From contig NC_039514.1 of NCBI RefSeq assembly GCF_003672135.1, positions 9,475,787-9,539,786 of the forward strand: a DNA stretch of 64,000 nucleotides, written 5' to 3'. The translations under genes were made by a program, and so were the position numbers. This document shows, piece after piece, positions 25,865-37,790 of this stretch; position 1 is the first letter of the stretch; each line of letters opens with the position of its first letter. This DNA is from Ooceraea biroi (lineage: Eukaryota > Arthropoda > Insecta > Hymenoptera > Formicidae). The notes under the pieces are model-generated. The model did not search any database and was not told where the DNA came from. It saw nothing but the letters and a program-made list of their open reading frames with translations.

Positions 25865-26618
25865 CCCAGGCAGCACACGTTAGCCTAATATATGTTTCTT
25901 AGACGTATCTAATGTCTAAGAAACATAAAGCACCATTTAAGAAACGGTTTCAATAGAAACCGTTTTTAGACCTCAATTTTAAAAACGTATTTTTCACCTT
26001 TCCACAGAAACGAAAAATGTGTTTTATTAAATTGATTTGAAATTATATAATTAATATAGAAAAAATAGTAATTTCTACTTATTTTGCGAGTATTCATTAT
26101 TTTTGCGTCATACGTTTCAATGTACTCGATTATGGAACAAGAGACAAAAATCAACACAAGCGTGTGCGATTCCCACCTCTGATTCACCAAGCGACCGATA
26201 GGTGGCCAGGCCAGACGTGACGTTCTCGCAAGTAACATTTGCGTTATCACCTTATAAATAACCATCCGGAAAACCGATCCAATACTCTTTTCTTCTTCTT
26301 TTCTTTTGAAACTTTTGAGATCACTGTTACTTGAAGTGATATTTCAAAGGAGCGAGATTCCACTACACGAAATTTAGAGAGTAATTCATAAAATATAAAA
26401 ATGTAGTTTTTTTACAAAAATGTGACTTAACTCTGTCTATCTTTGAGGCACTGATATATAGAATTGATAAATATTTTTCTGATGGTTTCTGAAACGTTTC
26501 TCCTAACGTTGTTTCGTTGGACATTTTTCTGCTAAATAAACGTTTCAATAAAATGGTTATGAAACGTTACGGCAAAACGTTTATGAAACGGTTTTGAAAC
26601 CGATGTGTGCTGCCTGGG
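25865..26618. mobile_element. TIR element, 754 bp, CCCAGGCAGCACA termini
   Basis: The left end reads CCCAGGCAGCACAC and the right end is its exact complement over 14 bases. Subterminal blocks carry repeated AAACGGTTT/GAAACG words, and a small hairpin (TTTCTTAGAC with its complement) lies at about 25895-25924. There is no coding capacity, so it is non-autonomous. AA borders both ends, which may be a 2-bp target duplication or chance. The superfamily is not assigned. The right end stops only 35 bp before the splice acceptor of the next gene. Confidence 0.75.
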
Positions 26619-26660
26619 AAGTCTCAAGGTGTTCTGTTTGATTTTTGTTTCAGTGCAAAA

Positions 26661-29600
26661 ATGCAGATGCAGATGCTGAAGATCGCGGTAGTCCTGCTGA
26701 TCGCAGGATCGGGCGACGCCAGGCCTCAGGCAAGCGGTAGGTTTCGCAAGTGAAATTGCACGACGATGTTCCGATAGGGGTTGCGATGCGACGGAAACGA
26801 CGGCCCCGATGATACTCACCGATGGAAGCCGCGCAACGTGACGAGTCGGTGGCAGGAAACGACGTTTTCTACCGCGAAATTGATGCCCCGTTCGCGATGC
26901 AATTGCGGTTAATGAAGCGTGTCTATCTGATCGCAAAGCGGTTATCTTTCCCACATTAATATCACGTTGATGTTACGTACCATGCTAATATCGTTCCGAG
27001 CGCCTGAGTATATAAGATCCAGCTGTCGCGGCGGTCATCGTTTACTCTAAATGTCGGCCTGATTAGTTTTATTTCGCGATTCGCTTGACAGACTTGCGTG
27101 CGACGATTATTCTCAATCATTGACTGCTCTCCTCCTCCTCCTCCTCCTCCTCTTTCTCCCCTTCATCCCTCTTTGACGAGTCGTTCGTTTCCTCAAGAAA
27201 TGAGCCTCGTCGGACGTCCCATTATGGAGAAAACGCGTGCGAGGCATCAAGCGTGTAATTACTCAATAACATCGATTGTGCACGGTCGTCCCATAGCGAC
27301 TCGTTCTTCTCGTAAACGCCGCGATTACCGGCGTTGCTCGTCGCGCGCGTTGACGTTACCACCTACGCTTGTCCCTTGCAAAATCGAATTTCTTAAGACG
27401 GAAGCGTTCACGACCGCCAGCTGCCTGGACTTACGGCATTCTCGAGAAATTCTCGCGTCGCAATATGTCCGGTGGTTTCACACTATCAGCAACCGTTGGC
27501 AATCGTTATCGAGATGTCGCAAACTGGTCGCTAACGTCGCTGAACTCGTCAACGATCATCATTAAATTTTAAATTTTAACTTTAAAAAATTCGACTTTAT
27601 TTATGCCTTATATATACTATTTTATATTTTATTTTATGTATACTTTGACTTACTTATTTTACAATTCATAATTTAGGCTTTTGAAAACTGACGAAATATT
27701 TTTTTCATTTTTCAGGCGCGGATGCAGCGACGCAGATGGAAACAAGCGACGCGGGATGGAGAAGCGTCCGTGTCTTGAACAAGTCGCACGACATTGTTCG
27801 AGACGATAGCAGGTATACGGGAACTTCCGGAAATAATAGAAAGTCGTATATCACATCATATTTCCGCGGTAATGTCGATTTGTCGCGCGAGCGCAACGCG
27901 AACGGTTCACGCGCGAGCAGCTCCGCTCGCAACGGGCCGGCGCGATCGTTCCAGAGCGCGCGTCGTTCCAAGATCGAAGATATCTGGACGATGCCTGAAT
28001 TTAGAGCAGTAGATGCTCCTCTTGATCTTCCCAGATCGAGATTGACGTCAAGTAGAATCGCGGGGGTCAGTGTCGTCCGAAACTCAAATGAGACTAACAG
28101 ATCATCGCTTCGTGATCTTGATAGCTCAAACAAGAGACATTATGAACAGATAGCCCTGTCAAACTCTGCTTTAGCATTGAACGATAGCTTGAAAATCAAT
28201 CGAAAAAGTCACTCGGAAATGACGAACGCCGGGGTCTTTGAAAGATCGAAGTCTGCCGTGACTTGGAATCAAAATTTCGGATCGGTGGTCCCTCCAGTCA
28301 AGTTCTCGTTAGCAGAAAATAATTTCTCAGCAAATCATGAGTCACATTTAGGCAGGGAAAGCGACGGTATTTCTTCAGCTTTGAAAGGTCAATGGAAATC
28401 TGCTTCCGTTAGGCCTAGTTCAATCTTGAATGAAAGTAACAATAACAATACATCGCGTTGGAAAATGAAGCGGCCTTCGAATGTCTCTTCTTTTCAAGCA
28501 ATACGAACAAATGTCTCGAGCAATTCCCGACGGAACGTTGCCACCGATTCGATCCACGGGAATCGCAATACAATTCGTGGAAGCGCGGATAGAATAGGCT
28601 CCACCGTGACTCCGTACAAAGATTTAAAGCCAGCTGTCATCGGCAATTCTTCTCGTCGCATTGAGGATTCCATCCGGCGCGACGGTCTGAATAATTCAGG
28701 AAAACTGGCGACGGAGAGGCCTCGTCCGACCTTGATCCCGAATCCGAAATCGGAGGTCGTCGGCCAATTCGCGTCCCGCGGAAACAGAGTGACGTCTAAA
28801 AGAAACTTAGTCAAACTGCGATATCCGTTCTCTTCTTCAACTTCCAATCGACGGAATGCCAGTAACATCTTGAATGCGAGCAATCGAGTGAAGTTGAAGA
28901 ACAACAATGACCAGTCCGCTATACTTCAATGGCAACAGCCGATGGAAGACTATTCGACGCGAACAGCTGCGAAGCGGCCCGACCTGAAAGATCGCGCGAC
29001 GTTTGAGTTAACGAAGAATCGTAACTCGTCGCTAGCTCAGAAGTCGCCGAGTCAGATGACTGAGAGAGTCGACGATGAAAACAACGAGACAAAAGATGAA
29101 TACAGTGACACGTACTCAAAGAACTGGCCGAACGAGGCGTTTCAGGGCATTGAGGATTTGTATAATTATGAGAAGTACACTTCGCCCCTGAAGGACGAGT
29201 CGAGTCATGAAGAGTCCTTGAGCGTTCTTCCTCATGTTCACTCTGACGACGGCGCACCGATTTTACCGCTGAACGGTGGTTACGTAAATCGTCCGGATCC
29301 GGTCCTCGACTCCAGCGTGCAGAAGATCATCCAATGGTTAAAAATTCCAATGATCGTGCCGAACGACACGCGTCTCGCGGACGACGATGATAAAGTTCGT
29401 AAGCCGATCGAGTCGGTACTGGAATCCATTTACGAGAATTTAGATCCTAATCGTCCGCTGGGCAGCAATCACGATGGCAATTACGATACTGAGGTTGTTC
29501 TTCAAGAAGCGCCGCAAAGTCAGAATGTCGATGATATGGGTTATTACAAAGACTATGCGACTCAATGGCCGAGTCCGAGCTCGGTGCACTCTCAGTACAC

Positions 29601-31005
29601 GACGGACTTCACGGATCCTTCTTTGAGCACTTTAACTCCTTTAGCCTGGACCGAGATCAATAACGCGTTGTTGAGAAACAAGACCGTTTTTAAGCCTGTA
29701 ACGCACGTGACACAAAATACAGTAGTGCACATACTAAACAACGGCCTGAAAAAGCCGAATGTGACGGTGACACAGTTGAAAACACCCGAAGGGACCAGCG
29801 ATCAGGCGAACGTCTCTTCAGGATCCTCCGCGGAGTCTCCGCCAAGACCCAACGTGCACATAATGTTCACTTCGCAGAAAGATGAGGAGGGTGAGGTGCC
29901 TACGAAGCAGGAGACCGAGAGTTTCCCCTCATCATCGACATTTGGCACGAACTGTCCGACAATCATGATCAACACTTATACCCGTGTAAACAACACGATC
30001 CAGAGCAAAGAGGGCTGCAATGACCTCAATATAGTCGTCAATTCCCACGTGCTGAACACGAACGTGTTCAAGCCGAGCGGAGCGCCAACTGCCGAACCAG
30101 ATCAGCCAACCCCGTCAGTGACGGGAGACTTCAACGATGCGGACGGAAGCGACAAGTACGCGGGCGATGATCTCTTTCAACAAGATTCCTCGATCAATCG
30201 CGTAACCGCGTCAGCTGGCACGTATAGTCCAGTTCCGTTAGTGACACAACAATCGGATGGTCTCAGCGAGGAGAATTACGACTCTCAGAAGGACCCACTT
30301 GGGATCCAAGACGCAGGGGAGTCTGTCTCCACTGTTGAGGTGTTTCAGGGTACCCAGATCAGCGTGATCAGCTCGGGTGCGCCATTGACGGATTCTGTAG
30401 CTACCGCGGAACCACCTGATGCTTCAGGATCATCCATTGATGGTCCCAGTGTGGGCGATGAATCACCGATCGCTGACGGGGCTTCAGGGGCGTCCGCGGC
30501 TCAGGTCCCATCTTTGCACACCGCTGGAACCGTGATGGGTCAGTCGAACAACGCCCTGGGTACCCTGCAGCTGCCAGCCCGGCCGAATCTCTCCATCAGG
30601 CCCGGCCTGGCGAGTGCGATCGGCTCGCCCTCGTCGCCTCCCGCTTCTTCAGGGTCGTCGTCTGTGCAGAGCGACGATGATGATGACGATGACTATGACA
30701 TGTCGCCGGGCGGCGTGTTGCAATCGATAGCCTCGATTTTCACGTACTTCAGCTTCATGAATCCGGTGGGTTACAGCTTCTTCAGCCTTGCCGCGGCGCC
30801 GTTTGCCGCGATGGCGGCCGGCGTGCTCGGCGTCGCAGCGGTCGTATTTCCATGGGCACTTCCGAATGTTTTGGATCTCGGTCGCGCCGCCGACAGCGTG
30901 ACCGTCCGCTTCAGGCCGAGCCTCGAAGAATTCGTCAGGCAAGCGGTGCACAAGTATGCTCGCCTGAACGAATGGAAAAGCAAGCGTAGGAAGCGCAGGA
31001 GATGA
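26661..31005 (+). CDS. Uncharacterised secreted/membrane-linked disordered protein (gene 1 of cluster)
   Basis: Two coding exons, 26661-26736 and 27716-31005, join in phase 1 to 1121 residues. Exon 1 begins just after an acceptor (CAG at 26651-26653) and encodes a clear signal peptide, MQMQMLKIAVVLLIAGSGDA. The body is Ser/Asn/Arg-rich and then Asp/Ser/Pro-rich, with no folded domain I recognise. Two cysteines, C772 (NCPTIMINTY) and C793 (EGCNDLNIVV), mark the most structured-looking stretch. An acidic run (DDDDDDYD) precedes an Ala-rich hydrophobic segment at about 1027-1073, and the protein ends in the basic KSKRRKRRR. Its place beside four genes of similar design suggests a secreted or membrane-anchored precursor. 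Function unknown. An AATAAA lies at 31833-31838, 0.8 kb downstream. Gene reality is well supported by a 3.3-kb open frame and a fitting signal-peptide exon; the role is not. Confidence 0.88.
27129..27152. repeat. (CTC)n microsatellite in intron
   Basis: About eight CTC units inside the single intron of the gene at 26661-31005. Confidence 0.9.
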
Positions 31006-32719
31006 ATCATCTTCTGATCGATCTTGTAATGTTCGTGTATTTCTTCGAGGCTTCTTACTTTATCGAATTCGCGTTGTGAATCATGCGTTCTTCTTCGGGA
31101 ATCAGTAGAATCCGTGGCATAAGCTTGTATGAAACAAGTGCGGTTCCGTTATCTTAATTAGAGAAATTAATTAATGGATTTGCAGAACTCGGAAAAGTAT
31201 ACTGGCGATAGTTTAAATCGGTCACGTATGGTTAACGGAGAATGCGAAAGAGATAATTACATTTATTTTAGAATCTGTGCATGTATATGTTGATAAGACG
31301 TAGATATAATGATAATTCCAGTTCATATTTTCGTTCGGTCAAGTTAAAGCTTGTCTATCTATTAATTAAATAACGTAGTAATTAGATGATTATAACATTT
31401 ACCCTCAAGCATCTCCGTCCATTATAGATATATATTTTATGTGGAATAATTGATGATTATAGCGCGCATAAGCTCGTTTATTATATATTTTTATATGATG
31501 TTAGCCTTATTTTTGCCAAAGTAGAGTAGTACGAAAATAATCGGTATTACATACTAGAGTTGTTGGATAACAATCAAGTACAATTATCAATTTCGTAATT
31601 TATCATATTACTAATATTCACCATTTATTATTACGGTCTTTTGTAGAATATAATGAACTAGATTATAATAATGCGTTTCCTATAATATATTGCAAATTTC
31701 GTTAGAGAGTATATATTTTCCGATGTATAATTTTTTATAACTAACATTTCACATTGTATGCTGATATTTTAATTCATATTACACCATTTCAGGACATTTG
31801 CAGTATTTGTGTGCCAACAAACATGTAACAATAATAAAACATTCGAAACAATAACTAATACTTTCTTATAGGTGACTGTATCATTTTTGTAATCCCGTAT
31901 ATGTTTTAGAAAAAATACACGTATTCCTATTGTTTCACACCTATGATCCCTTCAATCCTACTTTATTATTATTCTTAATAACCATTCTTTACAAAATTTG
32001 CATTTAAACACAGTTAATGTTATTCTATTCTTCCTCAATTTAATCAGAAACTAAAATAATTTTGTGTTAAGAATTAATTGTATGCAATTTTTAAATTTGT
32101 AATGCTGTAATGTTAAATTATTAGCAATTGTGTCTCAAGTTTGAATATTATTAAATTCCTTTTGAAGAGAAATTAGAAAATATTTAATCATATTAAAATT
32201 ACTTGAAAGTTACAAGTGCTTAGATACTTCTATTTTAAAAAACTTGATTTGAAATTCTTTCAAGGAATCTTAGCTCAAGTTAATTTATTCGATTCCCAAG
32301 ACAAGTCATTGTGTCTTGCTAGACACAATGATTCGTTTCAAGATGTATTGTTCTGCTCTAATACATGCTGCTTTTTCACCGTTTCACCGTAATTAATTTT
32401 ATGCGCGATGCGTGATATAATGGAGCCCATTTTATTCTATGTATATTACTGTGCGAAATATCGAGCCCTAGTTATCGCGTAGAAAAGGTAAGAACAACGT
32501 TTCAAACATAGTTGTGCGTAACATTTTATGCTAATCCTTCAATAATATAACGAGTCTTCATTTTATCGTCTTACCGAAAATAATGAATTGTGCAACATAA
32601 TCAAAGCAACATCCAATAAATTTGTATTTTCTACATACACAACATCGCAATCGTCCCGCATCGTCTTAATCATTCAATTACTACTCGCGACGACGTCTGA
32701 CAACGGAATTTCATTTCAG
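31006..32719. other. AT-rich intergenic stretch / 3'UTR and upstream exon zone
   Basis: AT-rich DNA holding the probable 3'UTR of the preceding gene (AATAAA at 31833-31838). A strong donor (AAAAG followed by GTAAGA) ends at 32487. An open frame beginning ATG at 32430 reaches a TAG just before that donor, so an exon there would be noncoding in the frame needed downstream. No signal-peptide exon for the next gene was found. Confidence 0.4.
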
Positions 32720-35700
32720 TGGCCAGTCGAATGACACTCACCGTGACTTGAAGGACCTGCAGTACATGGACCAGTCCCTAAGAACTGTCGCCACTCAGCT
32801 GCTCAACGTTACTGGTCCGCAGGACGTCGTCAAAGTCTCCACCAGCATTAAACCGGAACACGATTTGGCGTCCAAGTCCCCGGAGAAGCCGAACGATGCC
32901 GGAGCCTTGATAAGAGAGGTCAACTCGGAAATTAGCAACCTCGAGTCGATGGGCGTGAGTTTTGGCCGACCGATAAACTCCAAGTTCGGCTATTTCGAAA
33001 GCAGCCATCCTGGCCAAGCGATGGCGATCACGGAAGAGGAGCTCGAGCGTGAGATGAGCACGACTCGGCTGATAACAGCCTACAAGAACCACCCGACTAC
33101 CACAGGCGGCATCTCTACATGGATCCTGCTGAACCCGCCGTCCACGACTGTGAAGAGTGCAGAGGTCGATAGAACGAAGCTGAAGCAACCGTTTCAGACG
33201 GAGGTGAAGCTGACGGTGAGACCGAGCTCATCAGGCACGGTCGACAGGGTGACGGAGACAATCGCGCAGGATGAGACAATCGCAGAGAAGACCACCATGC
33301 CGCAAATGACCCCCGTTATTACCACGGAAAAAGTAAGCACGATCACGAAGAAGTCTACGGCAACCACACTGAAGAAGATCGTGACTACCGCGCGCCCCGA
33401 AAGGGTTACTCAGGATCCGGAGAGGGTGGAAACAACTCCGAGCGCGACAACGTTGAAGATAGTTCGTGTTACGACTGTCAACACCTCTCCGAGCGACGTA
33501 GCGACCTCTTCTTCCTCAACAACCGCCGCGACGACGAAGAAGAACCAAGGAACACGGACTACGTCCAAGCCGAAGGTCACCACGGCTAGAACGGCGAAGC
33601 CAGGAACGATGAAACCGACACGACCGGGTCAGCAGGGCAGGCCAAAGCCGACTGCGACGAGGAGGACCACGGTGAAACTGGAAACGACCAAGAACGAGAC
33701 CGCATCGACCGGCAAGATCGAAAAGGTGACCTTCAAGCCAGTCCAGATCATCACGACGACGCAGAAGAAGCAGGACAATACTGAAAGACCGATGTTCGTC
33801 ACCAAAATAAAGGCCTCTGTGCTGATGGATACACAGAAGGTTACAACTACCCCGGCAATCACGACCATCCCGACCAGTCCCGTTACCACATTCAAGTCGA
33901 ACATGGCCGGTGCGGACCTCGTGGAGGTGCCAGTGAGGTCGAAGCCGATCGGCACGAAGGTGAACAACATACTGAAGGTGCAGCTGAAAAAGCCCGCAGA
34001 GGATAGCACGCAAATCGAAGTGGAACCGATCAAGGTGAATGCGCCGGTGCTGAAGATCCAGAAAGTCGATCGTGACAAGATGGACGAGATCGTGAATAAA
34101 GATACCGATGAGCTAAGCAACTCTAGAATAGACCTCAAGTTCGACTTTAATCCTGAACTGACGAAGATCAACGTGGAGACGCAGACGGAGGCGACGTCGA
34201 CGACGACGCCGACGGCAACAGCATCGAGCACGACGAAGCGACCACGCCACAACTCGAAGAGGAAGAAAAACAAGGTACGCAGACGTAAGCCGTCCCGTAC
34301 GACGACAACCGCGACGACGCCAAGTACGACGACAGTCGTGACGTTGATAGAGGCAAATGACGAAAGCGCGATCGAGATCGCCACGGTCGACAATGCGATC
34401 CAGGAGTCGAAGATCGCGCCTGAGACCAAGATCGCCCCGAGCACGATCAAACTCAAGAAGAAGCAGCCGCCCAAGGCGATCAGCACGCAGATCTACAACT
34501 TCCTGAGCCGCGAAGTGATGCCCAGCTTCGGCGTCATGTCTCTGGTCGGCCTGGGTCTCGGCTTGGCCTCGTACTTCCTGTATCCGTTCGGCGGCACGAT
34601 CGCGAGACGCAACTACGAGACCGAACCGAATTACAAGTACAACCTGGAGGAGTACGGTGGCAATTATGGACAGAGCGAGGAAGAGGTATTGTCCAAGGTG
34701 CTTCAGGGTATGACGAGTCACGACGGCAAGTATCAGTCAGCGAAGGACCATGGCGGTGACTACTATCGCTATCAGCACTACGACGGCGCCTACGATGCAC
34801 ACACCACGAAGAGGATCGATGCTCGTTATCCGTCAACCTCGCCGATTTACAGACCAGCGGAGAACACGCTGCCGACGGTCAAGTACCGGAATACAGACTT
34901 CCGGTATCCGGAAGCGCATACCACGCCGGTCCACTATGATCGCAAGCACCTGGGAGATCATGGATCGGAATCCGCGGGATCGGCGAATCGGCAGTTCGTG
35001 GTCGGTAACGTGCCGAAGGAATACCCGTACGAGGTGAAGACGATCGGTGTAGAAAGCAGCAAGAAAGGCGTCGTAGGCTACGCGTCAACGGAGGTTGCCG
35101 GACAGACGCAATTCGAGCGAGACATCGCGCAGGGCTTCAACTTCCCGCCGAATTCAGCTAATGTGCACAACGCGTACGGACATCTGGGGGCATCAACCGT
35201 CAGCAGACCGGATGACGGCTACGAGGAGATCGAGATAACGCCGACGGCGGTGGCGGTGGAGCATGGACCACGATCCTTGAAAGTCAAACGGGCCGCAATC
35301 GTTGATAAAAGTAATCAGCGGCACTCGCGATTCAAGAGGGAGTCAGTGATACAGGTGATACCATCGAAGCGCGAGCTGGAGGAGGAACGCGAGGAGATGG
35401 AGAAGGAGGAGGACTTGAGCAACGAGATTCTAGACATCATCGATTCGGCACTGCCAGGTGGAGAGGAGCAGAAGAAGAAGACCAATGGTGAAAATAACGA
35501 GGTGGAAGATCTCGATGGACAGAGGAAGAGACACCAGGAGGAGACCAACACGCGCGTCAAGGAGTCCACCACGAAAACCTTCACTACAATGAGCAGTAAC
35601 ACGGAGGAAACAACGCGCGTCCCTGAGAATACAGATTCCACCTCCAAGACGGCCGAGAAGGCGAACGACGATGGCGTGACTTCTACTTCATCTCCTTCCG

Positions 35701-35930
35701 ACGCGGAGATGCATTCAACGTCAAGCCCGAAGGACTCCGAGGCAACCACCGTCGAGTGGTTCGAGAGCTCGACCACGAAGAAACCCACGGAGGGTTTCAG
35801 CCTGTTCAATTTCGTGAAAAAGGTGGCCGAGATCAAGTTCAGGCTGGGTTTGACGATCCTGAAACACGCCAGCGAGGGCTTCGCGCGATATCTGGGCCAT
35901 GTGCAAAAACGGATTAACGGCGAGGAATGA
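32720..35930 (+). CDS. Uncharacterised Thr-rich protein with furin-type sites (gene 2 of cluster), 5' end unresolved
   Basis: One long exon follows the acceptor TTCATTTCAG (to 32719) and stays open to TGA at 35930, about 1069 residues. The exon opens at codon position 3, so an upstream coding exon ending in phase 2 is expected; I could not find it. If only a noncoding exon precedes it, the first in-frame Met is at 32766. Visible order: a short structured N-terminal part (ESMGVSFGRPINSKFGYFESS), a mucin-like Thr/Lys/Pro stretch (33200-34350), a hydrophobic Gly/Leu segment VMPSFGVMSLVGLGLGLASY (34519-34578), a Tyr/Gly/His-rich stretch, then basic cleavage-type sites (KVKR, RFKR, QRKR; 35280-35540). 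It ends in Glu/Thr-rich sequence with an amphipathic C-terminal helix. AATAAA is at 36198-36203. Function unknown; design matches its neighbours. Confidence 0.85.
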
Positions 35931-36197
35931 GAACGAGTGGGGCATGGTGTGCACCGCGAACACGAGCGAACGACGGATCGCCATCAAATTATCGAACTTG
36001 AGCGATGAGGGAGGTGTCGGGACGCCTCGTGTCCGCCTCCGCGTCACGTTCACATCGGGATCACGATAGACGTTGCGAGCGGAGCGATTCGTGCTTCAGG
36101 ATCATATTCTAAAGCGTGCGGATTGATCTTGAAGCTCGTTTTGTCTGAAGGATATTTATATTCGAAATTTAATAGATTCGATATCCGAAAACCTGAA

Positions 36198-36203
36198 AAT
36201 AAA
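36198..36203 (+). terminator. Polyadenylation signal for the gene at 32720-35930
   Basis: Canonical AATAAA 268 bases after the stop codon, the first good match on this strand downstream of the coding sequence. Confidence 0.5.
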
Positions 36204-37790
36204 GACGAATAATAGGGCGATGAAGGATTCGCCGCTCGTTGTTTCCGCTCGAGCTGTACGAGTTATTTGAGCGACTTACTCGGATCTCTCGAGCAAAGCT
36301 CAATTACGACGCAACGACGCTCGCAATCCCGAGAAGTGCGGCGACCTCGTAACGGTAGAGTAAATCGGGGGAGACGCGAGGGACTCCCCCTGATCCTCGT
36401 CGATCCGAGTTGACTCGCGAGGCTTCGCGATTTCACGGTCGGTCATTTTTGTTCGTCCGCTCTTGCTGCTCGTCCTTTCACTTAGAAAGCTAAAACGATG
36501 AAGAGAAGCGCGAACTACTGTTACGATGTCGCGACGCGGACGCGCGGTGTTCTCCTCTTCAAGGTATCGCCGTGAAATGCGCGACGGGATCCTCCCGCAG
36601 GATTCCCTCGGCCGCTGCTCGACGCGCGAGGAATCGACGATCGACGACCATGAAGACGCAATCAGTCTGAAAGATTTTTACGACGGACGTTCGACTAAAC
36701 GTGACAATGAGGCTTATAACAAACGTTGGTCTTCGGGTCCTCGCGCGGAACACACCTTCGAGATGGCGAGGTGCTCTTCGTGGCGTTGAGGAGTAAACTT
36801 CTTCGAAACCAGGACGACCGAGATAGCGTGGGATTGGTGGAGGGGTTCTGAAAGATTTCCGGGATCGATCAGGCTTTTATTGATGGTCGCTTAATCTCTC
36901 TACAATCATTCTATGATGCTCCCTCCCTCCCTCTCTCCGTCACCCTCTCGCTGGAGGGCGAGCGAGGACGCAGACGGAGGAGCCGATTGCGCTGGGCAAC
37001 CTATTACTCTGTAAAGTACGCTATATAATTAAACGACAAAACGTTAAGAACAAACGAATAAATAAATAAATAAGTATGCAACAAAATCTATGTAATACCC
37101 TGATATGCGTTATGTAAATAAATATTGCAAATATTGCGAATATGCCTGTTTCTTTCGCGCCTCGCGCTCTCCAAGAAAAGAGAACTCGCGCATTTACTCT
37201 CGGATCTGTGAGCGGATTGTATAATCTCAAGTGGCTGAACCGTTAGATCACGAGCGCGGAACGTGAGAGATTCGACTTCGCTTGCGCGATCGACAATTAG
37301 TTCGCCGGCGATAAACGTTAGCCGCTCATCGCGAATGTGTGAGTTGCGAATTTCTTCCTTTCCGCCGAGATAATAAGACGTGACAATGCGTTTTTCTCAT
37401 CAAACTCGAGACGCGGCTCATAAATATTCTCGTGGACGGTGATAAAAGATCAATATTGTGTCTTTTTCCGCGCAATCGAGTAGTTAATAACGGCAATTTA
37501 ATCGCGTCGATACGGAGTGCCGAACTGCGAATAAATACACGACAACTTGCAGAGTATGCCAATGATATGTACGTGCGATTTCGTTCAATCAAGCTGTGCT
37601 CATTCTACGCGACGCGAGTAGAGTCCGATTTCTGGGCTCCGAGCTATCCAATATTATGATGCCTCCGGTTCCAGCCCGCTGAAGTCTCATTCGGCATTTC
37701 AAAACTTTGATGTCATTTGCACGTGCTGCGCACTCGTCTTCCTTTGCTGGTGAGTCGTTCGAGTTATGCAGCTATCTCGATTTGAGTCAT
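36204..37790. other. Convergent intergenic region
   Basis: Lies between a + strand gene and the 3' end of a - strand gene. It includes TTTATT at 36876-36881, a possible minus-strand poly(A) signal. The small open frames (for example 36526-36789) have no support. Confidence 0.4.

Noticed and set aside
33516..34721. Long minus-strand open frames (165, 285 and 202 codons)
   Set aside because: They are antisense to the Thr/Lys/Pro-rich exon of gene 2, whose codon pattern removes stops on the other strand.
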